A DNA stretch of 64,000 nucleotides, from assembly GCF_024519465.1 (NCBI RefSeq), contig NZ_JALJRW010000001.1, forward strand, positions 186,001 to 250,000. The letters run 5' to 3'. Below, piece after piece: positions 17,206-26,305 of the stretch. The stretch comes from Stenotrophomonas sp. Ste86. Lineage in GTDB: Bacteria; Pseudomonadota; Gammaproteobacteria; Xanthomonadales; Xanthomonadaceae. The translations under genes and the position numbers were made by a program. The stretch's first letter is position 1. Each line of letters starts with the position of its first letter. The notes below the pieces were generated by a model, which saw only the letters and a list, made by a program, of their open reading frames with translations, made no database searches and had not been told where the DNA came from.

Positions 17206-19935
17206 TCACAGGAACCGGTAATCGAACTCCAGCCACAGCTGGCGACCGTACGGATCGTAGTTGCCCACCGGGTAGAACGGCCAGCCGCCGCCGTTCCTGT
17301 CTGCCGGTGGACGGCTGTCGCGCAGGTTGTTGACGATCAGGCCGACGCTCGCGTTGTCGCTGAGCTTGCGGTACACGCTGGCGTTGTAGGTCATGTAGGG
17401 CGCGATGCGACCACTGCCGTCGGTCTTGGGCAGCGAGCCGTAGCGGATGCCGTACAGGGTGGCGGTCCAGTCGTTGATCGCCCAGGTCACGCTGCCGTTG
17501 ACCTTGCTGCGCCACTGGTAGGAATCCAGCGAATTGCGCTGGTCGGTCGCCTCGTCCTCGGCGAACTGGCGGTATTCGTGATCGATCACCAGCGAGTAGG
17601 CCAGGCGCGCGGAGAACTGGCCGTATCGGCCGGCATCCCAGCGCGTGTTCGCCTTCAGGTCGATGCCGCGCACCGACTCGGACGCGGCGTTGATCGGGTT
17701 GATCAACACGCGCACCACCTGGTTGGGCTGCACCGCGGCGTCGGCCGGGTTGCGGATCACCCGCGACAGCGCGTCCTGGCACTGTGCCGAGTTGATGTCG
17801 CGCGCTTCCCCGCCCACGGTCTGGCCAAGCCGGCAATCGGCCTCGTCGCGCAGGATCCGCGAGGAATCCAGATTGGTCACTTCCTGGTCGATGCGGATGT
17901 CGTAGTAATCGGCGGTGAAGTCGACATTCGGCGAGGGCGACCACACAAACCCGGCGCCGTAGGACTTGGCCGTCTCCGGCTGCAGCTGCGGGTTGGCGCC
18001 GCTGGTGTAGTCGATGGACAGGCCGCTGTAGTCGCAGTCGTCATAGGCCTGGCCGGCACTGCGGCAGCGCCAGTAGTCGGTCATGCCCGGGTTGTAACCC
18101 CGGGTTTCGCTGGCGAAGACATAGTTCATGTCCGGCGCACGGAAACTGGTCGCCGCGCTCGCGCGCAGCAGCAGGGTGTCGAACGGGCGGAACTCCAGGC
18201 CGGTACTCCAGGTAGCCTTGCCGATGTGGTCGCCGGCCGCGCGGTACTGGTCGTAACGACCGGCCACGGTAGCGGTCAGGCGCTCCAGCAGCGGCAACTG
18301 CAGTTCCACGCCGGCCGCATAGCGGTCACGCTCGCCGCCGGCCGGGATGCCGGCGCTGGTGTTCCAGAACTCGCCGGTGGCCAGGCGCGGGTCCGGCCGG
18401 TTGTTGTAACCCTGGCTGCCTGCTTCCAGCACCGCCGCCAGCGCGGCACGTCCGCCGGGCAGGTCGAACAGCTGGCCATTGACGCTGAAGGTGGCCGCCT
18501 GCAGCCACGCGGCGTTGCGGCTTTCCTGGGTGGTGGACAGATCGTCGTATTCGTTCGGGGTCAACGGCTGGTACAGCCGCGCCGGGTCCGGGGCATACAC
18601 GTCCACGCCGTTGCGGGTGCCCAGCTTCGGGCCGAGCAGGTAGTCGTTGATGCCGGCCAGCAGCACCGGGCGGCGCGTGCGGTTTTCGTAACGCGAACGG
18701 CTGTAGGCCGCTTCGTAGTCCCAGTCCGAGCCGCCCAGGCTGCCGCGTGCGCCCACGTTGAACGACCATGAGGTTTCCAGGAACCGGTTGGCATTGCGCT
18801 GCACGCCACCGATTTCTTCCGGCGCGAAACGCCGATACCAGCTTTCCAGCTGGCCGCTGTTCTGGTTGTAGAAATAGTTGCGCGAGGAGGTCCAGCTGGG
18901 CGCGCGGGTGTTGTTGTAGATGCGCGCGGTGCCGATGGCCATGTCGGCGAACAACTCCTGGCGGTCGTTGAGGTGCCAGGTCAACGCGCTGTAGGCATCG
19001 ATGTTGCGCTTCTCGGTCTGCACGGTCCAGAAGGTGGCCGCGGCCTCGTTGCTGCCGCAGTACGCGCCCTGGCGCGGGTTCTGCGCGCGGAACACGCTGC
19101 CGCCATACAACCCGGCACTGGCATCGCAGCCCGCCAGGCCGGGATCGATGTAGGTGCCGGTGCTGGCGTTGCGACGGTAGGCCACCGCCGTGGCCAGCGG
19201 CGTCACGCCGCGCGGATCGTCGGTGAGCGAGTCCATGAAGTCGCGCTGCGAGCCGTAGATCGCCTTGCGGTTGGCAATTTCCAGGCCGAAGATCGCGTCC
19301 CACTCGTCGGTCGAGCTGCCGCCCACCACCTGCAGGCGCTGGTTGTCGCCGCCGCCCTGGTCGGTGGTGCCGGCCTTGAGGTTGATGCCCACCCCTTCAT
19401 AGGACTTCTTCAGGATGATGTTGACCACGCCGGCAATCGCATCCGAGCCGTACACCGCCGAAGCGCCGCCGGTGAGCACCTCGATGCGGTCGATCAGCGC
19501 GCTGGGGATGTTGGCCAGGTTGACCACGTTGACCGAGCCTTCGTAGGCCAGCGGGTAGTCGGACTGGCGGCGGCCGTTGACCAGCACCAGCGTGCGGTTG
19601 GGGCCGAGACCGCGCAGGTTGATGGTGTTGGCGGCCGGGGTGAAGGTGTTGCCGAAATCCTCACCCTGCACGCTGCCGGTGTTTTCAGTCAGTGCGCTCA
19701 GCGCCTCGAAGGCACTGCGGTAGCCCTGCGCCTCGATCTGCTCCTGGGTGATCACGGTGACCGGCGACGGCCCTTCCACGCTGGCACGCGGAATGCGCGA
19801 GCCGGTGATCTTCACCGCTTCCAGTTCGGTGGGGGCGGCGCCGTCGGCGGCAAGCGCCAGCGGACTGATTCCGAGCAGGGGCAACAGGGACACGACCAGG
19901 GGGCGCAGGCGCAACGGACGACGGAGCAGAGACAT
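17206..19935 (-). CDS. TonB-dependent outer-membrane receptor
   Basis: A 909-residue receptor. After a signal peptide (about 29 residues, ending LALAAD) comes LEAVKITGSRIPRASVEGPS and the plug domain with PVTVITQEQIEAQG, NLRGLGPNRTLVLVNGRR, and IDRIEVLTGGASAVYGSDAI followed by AGVVNIIL. The rest is a 22-strand type barrel ending LWLEFDYRFL. This class, with the NRTLVLVNGRR plug motif, is greatly expanded in xanthomonads and takes up siderophores, sugars or peptides; the ligand is unknown. It lies downstream of sapC on the same strand with a terminator between, an association often seen for receptors of this class. Confidence 0.92.
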   Translation of the reverse strand: MSLLRRPLRLRPLVVSLLPLLGISPLALAADGAAPTELEAVKITGSRIPRASVEGPSPVTVITQEQIEAQGYRSAFEALSALTENTGSVQGEDFGNTFTPAANTINLRGLGPNRTLVLVNGRRQSDYPLAYEGSVNVVNLANIPSALIDRIEVLTGGASAVYGSDAIAGVVNIILKKSYEGVGINLKAGTTDQGGGDNQRLQVVGGSSTDEWDAIFGLEIANRKAIYGSQRDFMDSLTDDPRGVTPLATAVAYRRNASTGTYIDPGLAGCDASAGLYGGSVFRAQNPRQGAYCGSNEAAATFWTVQTEKRNIDAYSALTWHLNDRQELFADMAIGTARIYNNTRAPSWTSSRNYFYNQNSGQLESWYRRFAPEEIGGVQRNANRFLETSWSFNVGARGSLGGSDWDYEAAYSRSRYENRTRRPVLLAGINDYLLGPKLGTRNGVDVYAPDPARLYQPLTPNEYDDLSTTQESRNAAWLQAATFSVNGQLFDLPGGRAALAAVLEAGSQGYNNRPDPRLATGEFWNTSAGIPAGGERDRYAAGVELQLPLLERLTATVAGRYDQYRAAGDHIGKATWSTGLEFRPFDTLLLRASAATSFRAPDMNYVFASETRGYNPGMTDYWRCRSAGQAYDDCDYSGLSIDYTSGANPQLQPETAKSYGAGFVWSPSPNVDFTADYYDIRIDQEVTNLDSSRILRDEADCRLGQTVGGEARDINSAQCQDALSRVIRNPADAAVQPNQVVRVLINPINAASESVRGIDLKANTRWDAGRYGQFSARLAYSLVIDHEYRQFAEDEATDQRNSLDSYQWRSKVNGSVTWAINDWTATLYGIRYGSLPKTDGSGRIAPYMTYNASVYRKLSDNASVGLIVNNLRDSRPPADRNGGGWPFYPVGNYDPYGRQLWLEFDYRFL

Positions 19936-20062
19936 GCAGGTTCCAGATTGGGAGAGTCGCTCCGGTGCGGGCAAGCCATTGCCGCAGGGAGTCCGGAGGG
20001 CGGGCCAGTCTGCTGAATGGGGACCTGCCCGGGAAATGACCGCCCGGGATATGCATATAACG

Positions 20063-20087
20063 AAAACGGCGGCCCTGCGGCCGCCGT
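20063..20087 (-). terminator. Rho-independent terminator of sapC
   Basis: On the minus strand ACGGCGGCC (20087-20079) and GGCCGCCGT (20074-20066) form a 9-bp stem with a GCAG loop, followed by TTTTCG. It lies 29 bases after the sapC stop, separating it from the receptor gene. Confidence 0.85.
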
Positions 20088-20115
20088 CTCTTTCTGCACC
20101 ACGTTGCTGCGGCAA

Positions 20116-20874
20116 TCAGGCCTTGGCAGCGCTCTGCAGGCTCTGGCGCTGGACCAGCGCATTGAAGCGGGCCAGCGAACTCAGGTGGTGGTGGACCAGG
20201 GCCAGGTAGCCGTTGCGGTGCCAGGCCAGCACCACGTCGTCGGGCAACTTGGCCAGCTTTTCCACGTCGACCACGTGGAAGCCGTTGACCGACATCTGCT
20301 CACCGGTGTTGAGGGTGACATCGATGCTGCGCTCGATCAGCAGGTCCTGAGCCTTGATGGCGGCCGAGAACTGGCGGGTCAGCTCGTGCTCACGGGTGAA
20401 ATCACCACAGAAGCGCATGGCGTTGTCGACCAGTTCGGTCGCCTTGCCGTCGGCGAACAGCGGCTCGCCTTCTTCGCTGGTGCCCTGGTTGACGTGCTCG
20501 GCATCGGCATCGATGGCCAGCATGTAGTCGCCTTCCGGCTCTGCCTGCATGAACACGAACGGATAGCGGCGCACATAGGCCGGTGCGTAGGTGTCTTCGG
20601 CCCACTTGTCGCCGTCGATGAACAGGTTGTTGCGGGCCAGGCCCACGGCCACGATCGGGGCGGCATCGCTGCCGGTGAACAGGATCGGGAAGTGCTGCGC
20701 GGCCAGGCCGAACTCACCGACCACCGCCGGAATGGCGTTGGTTTCGGCCGCGAAGGCCACGGTGCCCTGCTTCAGGCGCCAGTTGGCGTGCTTGTCCGAT
20801 TGCAGCGGCAGCGGCTGGCGGTAGAACAGCGGGCCGGAAGCCTGTGCCGGCGGAGTAGTCGTTTCAGCAGTCAT
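20116..20874 (-). CDS. sapC: SapC family protein
   Basis: A 252-residue protein without a signal peptide. It matches the SapC family throughout: FYRQPLPLQSDKHANWRLK, then HFPILFTGSDAAPIVAVGL, WAEDTYAPAYVRRYPFVFM and the C-terminal FHVVDVEKLAKLPDDVVLAW. SapC was named from a Campylobacter S-layer context but is widespread next to TonB-dependent receptors in xanthomonads and caulobacters; its biochemical role is not established. I chose the ATG at 20874; an earlier in-frame start at 20925 is less likely. The receptor gene lies just downstream in the same direction. Confidence 0.88.
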   Translation of the reverse strand: MTAETTTPPAQASGPLFYRQPLPLQSDKHANWRLKQGTVAFAAETNAIPAVVGEFGLAAQHFPILFTGSDAAPIVAVGLARNNLFIDGDKWAEDTYAPAYVRRYPFVFMQAEPEGDYMLAIDADAEHVNQGTSEEGEPLFADGKATELVDNAMRFCGDFTREHELTRQFSAAIKAQDLLIERSIDVTLNTGEQMSVNGFHVVDVEKLAKLPDDVVLAWHRNGYLALVHHHLSSLARFNALVQRQSLQSAAKA

Positions 20875-21000
20875 GGAATAGGTCAGGTACGACGCGCCAG
20901 ACAGCCCGGGCGCGAAAGCGGGCACCGCATTGATTGGCCACTATAACGTGGCTGCATGACGATATGCGCCCTGCCGAAAGCCATGCCAGCGTGCGCGGCC

Positions 21001-21891
21001 CTACAGTTCGGTGAACTCCTCGCACCCGCGTAATGGCGTATCCGGCACATACGCGCCGCCAACGAAGCGGAAGGTCCGTTGGTAGGAGCAGGTCGGATCG
21101 GTCTGGATCCGCAGGTCGCGCTTGCGCAGCGGCCCCTTGGTCGAGGCATCCTGGAACCGTGAAGCGCCCGCCGGAAACCGGGTGGCGGTGGTCCGGTAGC
21201 GCAGCACGGGCATGCCCTGCCCGGCCGGATCCAGGGTCAGCGTCATGCTGAAGCTGTACTCGTCGTGGCAGGCGCTGGCGCGACGCGCTTCATCGGCCTG
21301 GCCGAAGCAGGCGCGGATCATCGCATGGCCGTCAGCCGGCACCATCAGCACGTCCGGGTCGATCTGGATACCGTCCTGCTGGTGGTAGAGTCGGCTCAGC
21401 CGCAGCTTCCCAGCACCCGACCCGCCGCCGGAATAGCCGGCACTGGCCTCGCTCACCACGCCGACCAGCACATTCTCCAACGCGGCCTGCTGCGGGTCCG
21501 AGGGCACCTGGGGAGCACCGATCCGGGGTGCCATGCGCACGATGAAGGGCCATGGCCGCTCACTCGCCCGGGCGTCCGGATCCGGCATCGGAATGTAGCG
21601 AAACCTCGGTTCGGTTTCGCCAGCGGGACGATGCTCCACCTCCAGCTGCGCCGCCGACGGATCGCCGTCGCGCCGCGTACGCACGCACCATTGCCGGTCC
21701 TCCGTGCAGAAACGCGGCGAGGCAGTGCCATCATCGCTACCCGCGGTGGCACGGCCAGGCTGTTCGATCAGCGCCTCCAGGCGGTTGCCGGCACGGTCGT
21801 GCACGGGCGCGGCGGCGCCGGCGACGTCGGCCAGCAGCAGGCCGAGCGCGGCAGCGGCGCGGTGACGCATCGATTCAAACTTCTCCGGCAT
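21001..21891 (-). CDS. Secreted protein of unknown function
   Basis: A 296-residue exported protein. A signal-like segment covers about residues 8-27 (AAAALGLLLADVAGAAA). The mature part has six or more cysteines, including CTEDRQWC (a CxxxxxxC pair seen in several xanthomonad secreted proteins), RACFGQADEARRASACHDE and a late CSYQ and GCEEF. AGGAA lies 7 bases before the ATG at 21891. I recognise no domain. It lies downstream of two other exported-protein genes on the same strand, so a shared transcript is possible. Confidence 0.65.
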   Translation of the reverse strand: MPEKFESMRHRAAAALGLLLADVAGAAAPVHDRAGNRLEALIEQPGRATAGSDDGTASPRFCTEDRQWCVRTRRDGDPSAAQLEVEHRPAGETEPRFRYIPMPDPDARASERPWPFIVRMAPRIGAPQVPSDPQQAALENVLVGVVSEASAGYSGGGSGAGKLRLSRLYHQQDGIQIDPDVLMVPADGHAMIRACFGQADEARRASACHDEYSFSMTLTLDPAGQGMPVLRYRTTATRFPAGASRFQDASTKGPLRKRDLRIQTDPTCSYQRTFRFVGGAYVPDTPLRGCEEFTEL

Positions 21892-21960
21892 GGTTCGCTT
21901 CCTGCGCGCCACAAAGCGCCTGTCGACAGAGCGGCGATTCTAGCCCAGCGACGACGCCGC

Positions 21961-22812
21961 TCAGCGCACCCCGTCGAGCGGGCCGTCGGCGCCGGTGACC
22001 GCAGCACACGCATGGTCCTGCAGTTCTTCGCCACTGGCCTCGTTGCCGGTGGCCGGATCGAGGCGGGTCGCCAGCAGCAGGAAGCCGGGCGTGCCATCGC
22101 GCTCGCGTGCGCCGCTCACCACCAGCGACCAGTGGCCGAGATCGTGCACGCCGGCCAGCTCATGGGCCAGCAGCTGGATCGGGTCGACGGCAAGCACTTC
22201 GCCGCGCACGCGCCGGGCCTGGTAGACGTGGCCGCGGAGCGGTTCGGGCAGGCGCTGCCAGTGCGTGCCGATGCCAGCGTCCATGCGCCGCAGTTGCGCC
22301 AGCACGTCGGTGCGCAGGCAGTCGATGTGGATGTGCAGCTGGTGCTGCGAGCGGCCATGCGGCGAATTGAGCGCCAGGCTGGCCACCTCGCGCGGCAGTG
22401 GCTGGCCCAGCGCCTGTTCGGTACGCCAGCGTGCCGCCCATGCACTGGCGAAATAGTTGGGCGCATCGGTGTGCAACAGCGCGGGGCTCTCGATACCACT
22501 GACCTTGTCCAGCGGCATCAGCAGGAACTGGTAGCGCCCGTGGGCGTCCTTGAACAGCACATCGCGCCGGCCGGGAGCCGCATCCACCGCCAGGCAATCA
22601 CCGCGCGGCGTGCCCGTCCCCACGCAGTCGCGCTGGATCAGGCCCCACAGCGCGTCCGGGTTCGGGGGCGGCTTGGCCGGAGCCACCGGCACGACGGTGG
22701 GCTGCGTGGCACAGGCGACCAGCAACAGGCACAGCGACAACAGCATCGGGCGAAGGTTGGACACGGACGGGCACGGACTTGCCCGTTCCGGCATGGCGGG
22801 CTCGGCACGCAT
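21961..22812 (-). CDS. cdh: CDP-diacylglycerol diphosphatase-like lipoprotein
   Basis: About 283 residues. The lipoprotein signal LSLCLLLVAC ends near residue 34. The body matches CDP-diglyceride pyrophosphatase: YQFLLMPLDKVSGIESPALL, ASAWAARWRTE, and the HIT-like active site NSPHGRSQHQLHIHIDCL with the H-x-H-x-D arrangement. The enzyme would split CDP-diacylglycerol to phosphatidate and CMP at the envelope. The start is uncertain: ATG at 22812, ATG at 22794 and GTG at 22764 all remain, the last giving the most typical signal length. The gene follows another exported-protein gene after 52 bp. Confidence 0.78.
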   Translation of the reverse strand: MRAEPAMPERASPCPSVSNLRPMLLSLCLLLVACATQPTVVPVAPAKPPPNPDALWGLIQRDCVGTGTPRGDCLAVDAAPGRRDVLFKDAHGRYQFLLMPLDKVSGIESPALLHTDAPNYFASAWAARWRTEQALGQPLPREVASLALNSPHGRSQHQLHIHIDCLRTDVLAQLRRMDAGIGTHWQRLPEPLRGHVYQARRVRGEVLAVDPIQLLAHELAGVHDLGHWSLVVSGARERDGTPGFLLLATRLDPATGNEASGEELQDHACAAVTGADGPLDGVR

Positions 22813-22864
22813 GGTAACCGAGCCGGCACGCTACGCTTTGGCCGCACGTGGCGGCCGGCGGCGC

Positions 22865-23500
22865 TCAGTAGGTGCTGAAGGGCACTTCCACCACCAACGC
22901 CGGCGCGGCCGCGGCCGCGGCGGGCTGCAGCGTATAGCGGTCCAGCGCACCGTTCTCATCGGCGAAGGGCAGCGACTTGAACTGCAGGCGGTAACGGTCC
23001 GCGCCCAGCGTCAGCACGCCGGCGGCGTCCATGCCGGCATCGGCGGGCAACAGCAGCCCGCCCATGTCGCTGTAAGCGGCCGGATCGTCGCTATAAACGT
23101 GGCCGACCAGGTCGCCCTCGCGCTTCATTTCGTAGATGTGCGGCTCGCCGCGGCGGCGGTTGTATTCCTCACCGCCGGTGAGATCGGCGATCCACACCCC
23201 GGGCAGGCGATAGCGGGTTTCCAGGGCGATGGCATCCAGACGATCGCTTTCCACCACCAGGCAGCACACCGTGCGCCCGGCTTCGCGGTCCAGGATCGCA
23301 AAACGCGCGCCCTTGGTCACCGCCTCCGGCAATACCGCGAAGGGGATGTCGCGCAGTGCGGGATCGGCGCCATTGGCCGAGTGCAGGTTGCGCCAGCCGC
23401 CCACCACCGGGCCGGCAGGTTCGGCAGCCGCCGCCGAAGCAGCCAGCAGGCACGTTCCCAGCAGCATGACCAGCCGGCCCCTGAACATCCCGTCGTACAT
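22865..23500 (-). CDS. Secreted protein of unknown function
   Basis: A 211-residue exported protein with a clear signal peptide (RGRLVMLLGTCLLAASAAAA, cleavage near residue 26). The mature part starts GPVVGGWRNLHSANGADPAL and contains a CC pair in RTVCCLVVES and a beta-rich body (LPGVWIADLTGGEEYN, GDLVGHVYSDDPAAYSD). I recognise no family. It is the first of three minus-strand genes for exported proteins (23500 to 21001) and ends with the ALVVEVPFSTY tail. Confidence 0.65.
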   Translation of the reverse strand: MYDGMFRGRLVMLLGTCLLAASAAAAEPAGPVVGGWRNLHSANGADPALRDIPFAVLPEAVTKGARFAILDREAGRTVCCLVVESDRLDAIALETRYRLPGVWIADLTGGEEYNRRRGEPHIYEMKREGDLVGHVYSDDPAAYSDMGGLLLPADAGMDAAGVLTLGADRYRLQFKSLPFADENGALDRYTLQPAAAAAAPALVVEVPFSTY

Positions 23501-23629
23501 CGTTTTCTTCCGTCGTTGGCGCGTGCGGCGGCCGGGAGGGCGTCATTGCCGTCCCTGGGCACCTGCTCACTTGGCCGCGACACTATGCGCCAGCGGCCGC
23601 GGGCCGGCAATCCTGCCCGGCAACGGGCG

Positions 23630-24124
23630 TCAGCCGATCACGATGTAGTCGCTGACCAGCGCGATACCCCGGTGCGGGCCGGGCTGCAGTTGCACATGGC
23701 GGCCACCGACCTGGTCGATGGCGATGCAGTCGTCCACCTCCAGCAGGGCGTCGGTATGCGGCTTGATCCAGCTGGCATCGCGCAGCGCCTTGGCCTTGGA
23801 TTTCGCCTCGGCGATGTCGCGGGCGACCAGCAGTTGGTAGTCGTGGGCCTCGCCGAGCGAGCGCGGCACGTAGCCGCCCAGATTGACGAAGAACAGCCGC
23901 GGGGCGCCAGGCGCGGGCGCGGCATGGCCGAAGCGGACCTGATGGCCTTCCACGCCGTCCACCGCCAACCAGCCATCCACGTGCAGACCCTTGGCCTGGC
24001 CGAACCAGTCCGCGCGCAACTGCGGGTACGCATCCTCCACGCGGTCGACATTAGCGAAGGCCACGTCATGGACTTCGATCCGCGCACGCGCGTGGCGTCC
24101 GCCGAGCATGAACACGTGCAGCAC
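23630..24124 (-). CDS. DUF1543 domain-containing protein
   Basis: A 164-residue cytosolic protein. Its core VFMLGGRHARARIEVHDVAF matches the DUF1543 opening (MLGG...E.HDV.F), followed by YPQLRADWFGQAKGLHVDGW and, in the second repeat, LFFVNLGGYVPRSLGEAHDY. The GTG at 24124 is preferred because AGGAGA lies 5 bases upstream and it keeps the first beta strand (VLHVFML); the ATG five codons later would cut it. The family function is unknown. The two similar halves (LGG...HDV and LGG...HDY) suggest an internal duplication. Confidence 0.78.
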   Translation of the reverse strand: MLHVFMLGGRHARARIEVHDVAFANVDRVEDAYPQLRADWFGQAKGLHVDGWLAVDGVEGHQVRFGHAAPAPGAPRLFFVNLGGYVPRSLGEAHDYQLLVARDIAEAKSKAKALRDASWIKPHTDALLEVDDCIAIDQVGGRHVQLQPGPHRGIALVSDYIVIG

Positions 24125-24232
24125 TGCGCTCTCCTGGAACCTGTGGAACGGCGCGTAGTGTAGCGCCGCCACCACGCGGCCGCGGCAACGACGGTGGTAT
24201 CGTCAGCCACTGATCACGCAGGAGCGACCCCC

Positions 24233-24553
24233 ATGACATTCCTTTCGCGCAGCCTCCCACCGAAGGTGCTGGTTCCGGCGCTGGCCATCGTGTCCAGCCT
24301 GGCGCTGGCTGCCTGCGTCAGCACGCCCGGCCCGGTGGTCAAGGGCCCTGGACTGTGCAAGGCCGATGGCCTTGCCTGGGCGGTCGGCCAGCCCGCCGAT
24401 GAGGCCAACATGCGCAAGCTGGCGGCGCAGAGCGGTGCCGGACTGGTGAATCCGATCGGCCCGGAAACCATCACCACCCGCGACCTGCGCCAGGATCGCC
24501 TGCGGGTGTTCATCGACAAGGACAACCTGATCACCGCCGTTCGCTGCGAGTGA
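24233..24553 (+). CDS. I78 family peptidase inhibitor-like lipoprotein
   Basis: A 106-residue protein. The signal ends in SSLALAAC, a lipobox. The mature part matches the I78 inhibitor fold: GLCKADGLAWAVGQPADEAN, then LVNPIGPETITTRDLRQDRL and VFIDKDNLITAVRCE, including the two cysteines that close the fold. Such small proteins inhibit serine peptidases; the target is unknown. AGGAG precedes the ATG at 24233 by 8 bases, favouring it over the upstream in-frame ATG at 24194. The gene is convergent with dld. Confidence 0.8.
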   Translation: MTFLSRSLPPKVLVPALAIVSSLALAACVSTPGPVVKGPGLCKADGLAWAVGQPADEANMRKLAAQSGAGLVNPIGPETITTRDLRQDRLRVFIDKDNLITAVRCE

Positions 24554-24610
24554 TCGCAACGGCGGGGCCAGCGGATCGCATGTCGGTGTGCAGCCACCCG
24601 TGGGCTGGCG

Positions 24611-26305
24611 CTACCGCCAGTGCGCGTGCTTCGGGGTCTGGCCGATGCCGGGATTGAACGCATTGGTCGGGTCCAGCCGGCGATAGAAGGCCGCCAGCGC
24701 CGGCTTGGCCGGATACAGGTGGCCGACATTGTGCTCGGCCGGGTACTCCGCACCGCGCTGGTCCAGCAGCGCCCACATCGCATGCTCGATCGCCAGCGGG
24801 TCTTCGCCCTTGCGCACAATGTAGTCCTGGTGGAACACGTGGCACAGAAAGTGCCCGTAATAGAGCTTGCCGGCCAACCGCGCCTCCAGTGCCGCCGGCA
24901 GCTGCTCCACCCACTGCCGGTCATCGCGGCGCAGCGCCACGTCGAGGGCGACGATGTCTTCCACCGCGTCGCGATGCACCGCGCGATAACGCACCGCGGC
25001 ACCGGCCACCGCGAAGCGATGCAGGAACGCCTTGCGCCCTTCCTCTGCCGTGCAGTGGAAATAGTCGCCTTGCCCATCGGCAAAATGCGCGCGCAGGAAC
25101 GCGTCCGTCGCGGCGGCATCCACTGCGGATACTTTCAACAGGAGATGGTGCTCGTAGCGGTCACGAAACTGTGTCATGCGCGGCGGCAGGTGCGCGGGCA
25201 ACAGCTGCATCGCCGCCTGGAGCAGCCGATCGGTAACCCCATGCAGCCCCACCGACTCGAACCAGCCATCGACGCGGCTCTTGAGTGCGAACGCGGCCGG
25301 CACCCGCGCCGTACCGAGCCGGTCGATCAGCAGGAAGGTGTCCTTGCCGTAACGCTGCCCGATATCGAACGCCTCCCGATGCAGGTACTCGCCGGAGATC
25401 GGCAGGCGCTCGAAGGCGGTGAGCAGGTGGCGGCGGATGTCGGTCAGGTCCTCCATCGCATTGCTGCCGATGTAGAACACCTCGCTACGCTCGCGTTCGA
25501 AGGTATCCAGGCGCACCGCGAACACCGCCAGCTTCCCCGCCGAACCGGCCGCTTCGAAATGACGCGACGGATCGGCATTGAAACGGGCCGGGGTCGGCGC
25601 ATCCACCTGACGCACCTGGGCGGCATAGCGTGGGTCGGTGGCTGCGCGGCCGCTGTGGTTGTCCACGTCGGTGGCGGTGTAGTCGCCGCGCTGCAGGCGT
25701 TCGAGCATCTGCTCCGGATCTTCGCCGAGCGCAATGCCCAGATGATTGATCAGCTGCAACTGCCCCTGCGCGTCCACCTGCGCGAACAAGGCCAGCTCGG
25801 TGTACGCCGGGCCGCGCCGCACCAGCGCACCCCCGGAGTTGTTACAGACACCGCCCAATACCGAGGCGCCGATGCACGACGACCCGATCACCGAATGCGG
25901 CTCGCGGTCCAGCGGCGCCAGCGCCTGCTCCAGGCGATCCAGCGTGGCTCCGGGCAGGCACACCACCTGGCGGCCGTCGTTGAGCAGCTGAATGCCGGTC
26001 AGGCGCAGCGTGTTGAGGATCACCACCGGCCGGTCGTAGTCGGCGCCATCGGGCGTTGACCCGCCGGTGAGGCCGGTGTTGGCCGCCTGCATGATGACGA
26101 TGGCCTGCGCGGCGACCACCGCCTGCAGCACCCGCCACTGCTCCACCAGCGTACCCGGGCGCACCACCGCCAACACCGGGCCATCGCCGAAGCGGTAGCC
26201 CTTGCGGAAGCGTCGGGTCGGCTTGTCGCCGCTGAGCACATGGGCGGCACCGACGATGTCGCGGAGCCGGGCCAGCAATGCGCCGGTACCGGCGCCCCCC
26301 CTCAC
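24611..26305 (-). CDS. dld: Quinone-dependent D-lactate dehydrogenase
   Basis: A 564-residue FAD enzyme at the inner membrane that oxidises D-lactate to pyruvate and passes electrons to quinone. The FAD-binding domain is seen in [40 protein letters not shown] and VRRGPAYTE; the membrane-type C-terminal domain includes [20 protein letters not shown] and [18 protein letters not shown]. The length matches E. coli Dld. The start is GTG at 26305, overlapping the lldD stop, so the two are translationally coupled. It is the last gene of the lldR-lldD-dld cluster. Confidence 0.95.
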   Translation of the reverse strand: MRGGAGTGALLARLRDIVGAAHVLSGDKPTRRFRKGYRFGDGPVLAVVRPGTLVEQWRVLQAVVAAQAIVIMQAANTGLTGGSTPDGADYDRPVVILNTLRLTGIQLLNDGRQVVCLPGATLDRLEQALAPLDREPHSVIGSSCIGASVLGGVCNNSGGALVRRGPAYTELALFAQVDAQGQLQLINHLGIALGEDPEQMLERLQRGDYTATDVDNHSGRAATDPRYAAQVRQVDAPTPARFNADPSRHFEAAGSAGKLAVFAVRLDTFERERSEVFYIGSNAMEDLTDIRRHLLTAFERLPISGEYLHREAFDIGQRYGKDTFLLIDRLGTARVPAAFALKSRVDGWFESVGLHGVTDRLLQAAMQLLPAHLPPRMTQFRDRYEHHLLLKVSAVDAAATDAFLRAHFADGQGDYFHCTAEEGRKAFLHRFAVAGAAVRYRAVHRDAVEDIVALDVALRRDDRQWVEQLPAALEARLAGKLYYGHFLCHVFHQDYIVRKGEDPLAIEHAMWALLDQRGAEYPAEHNVGHLYPAKPALAAFYRRLDPTNAFNPGIGQTPKHAHWR

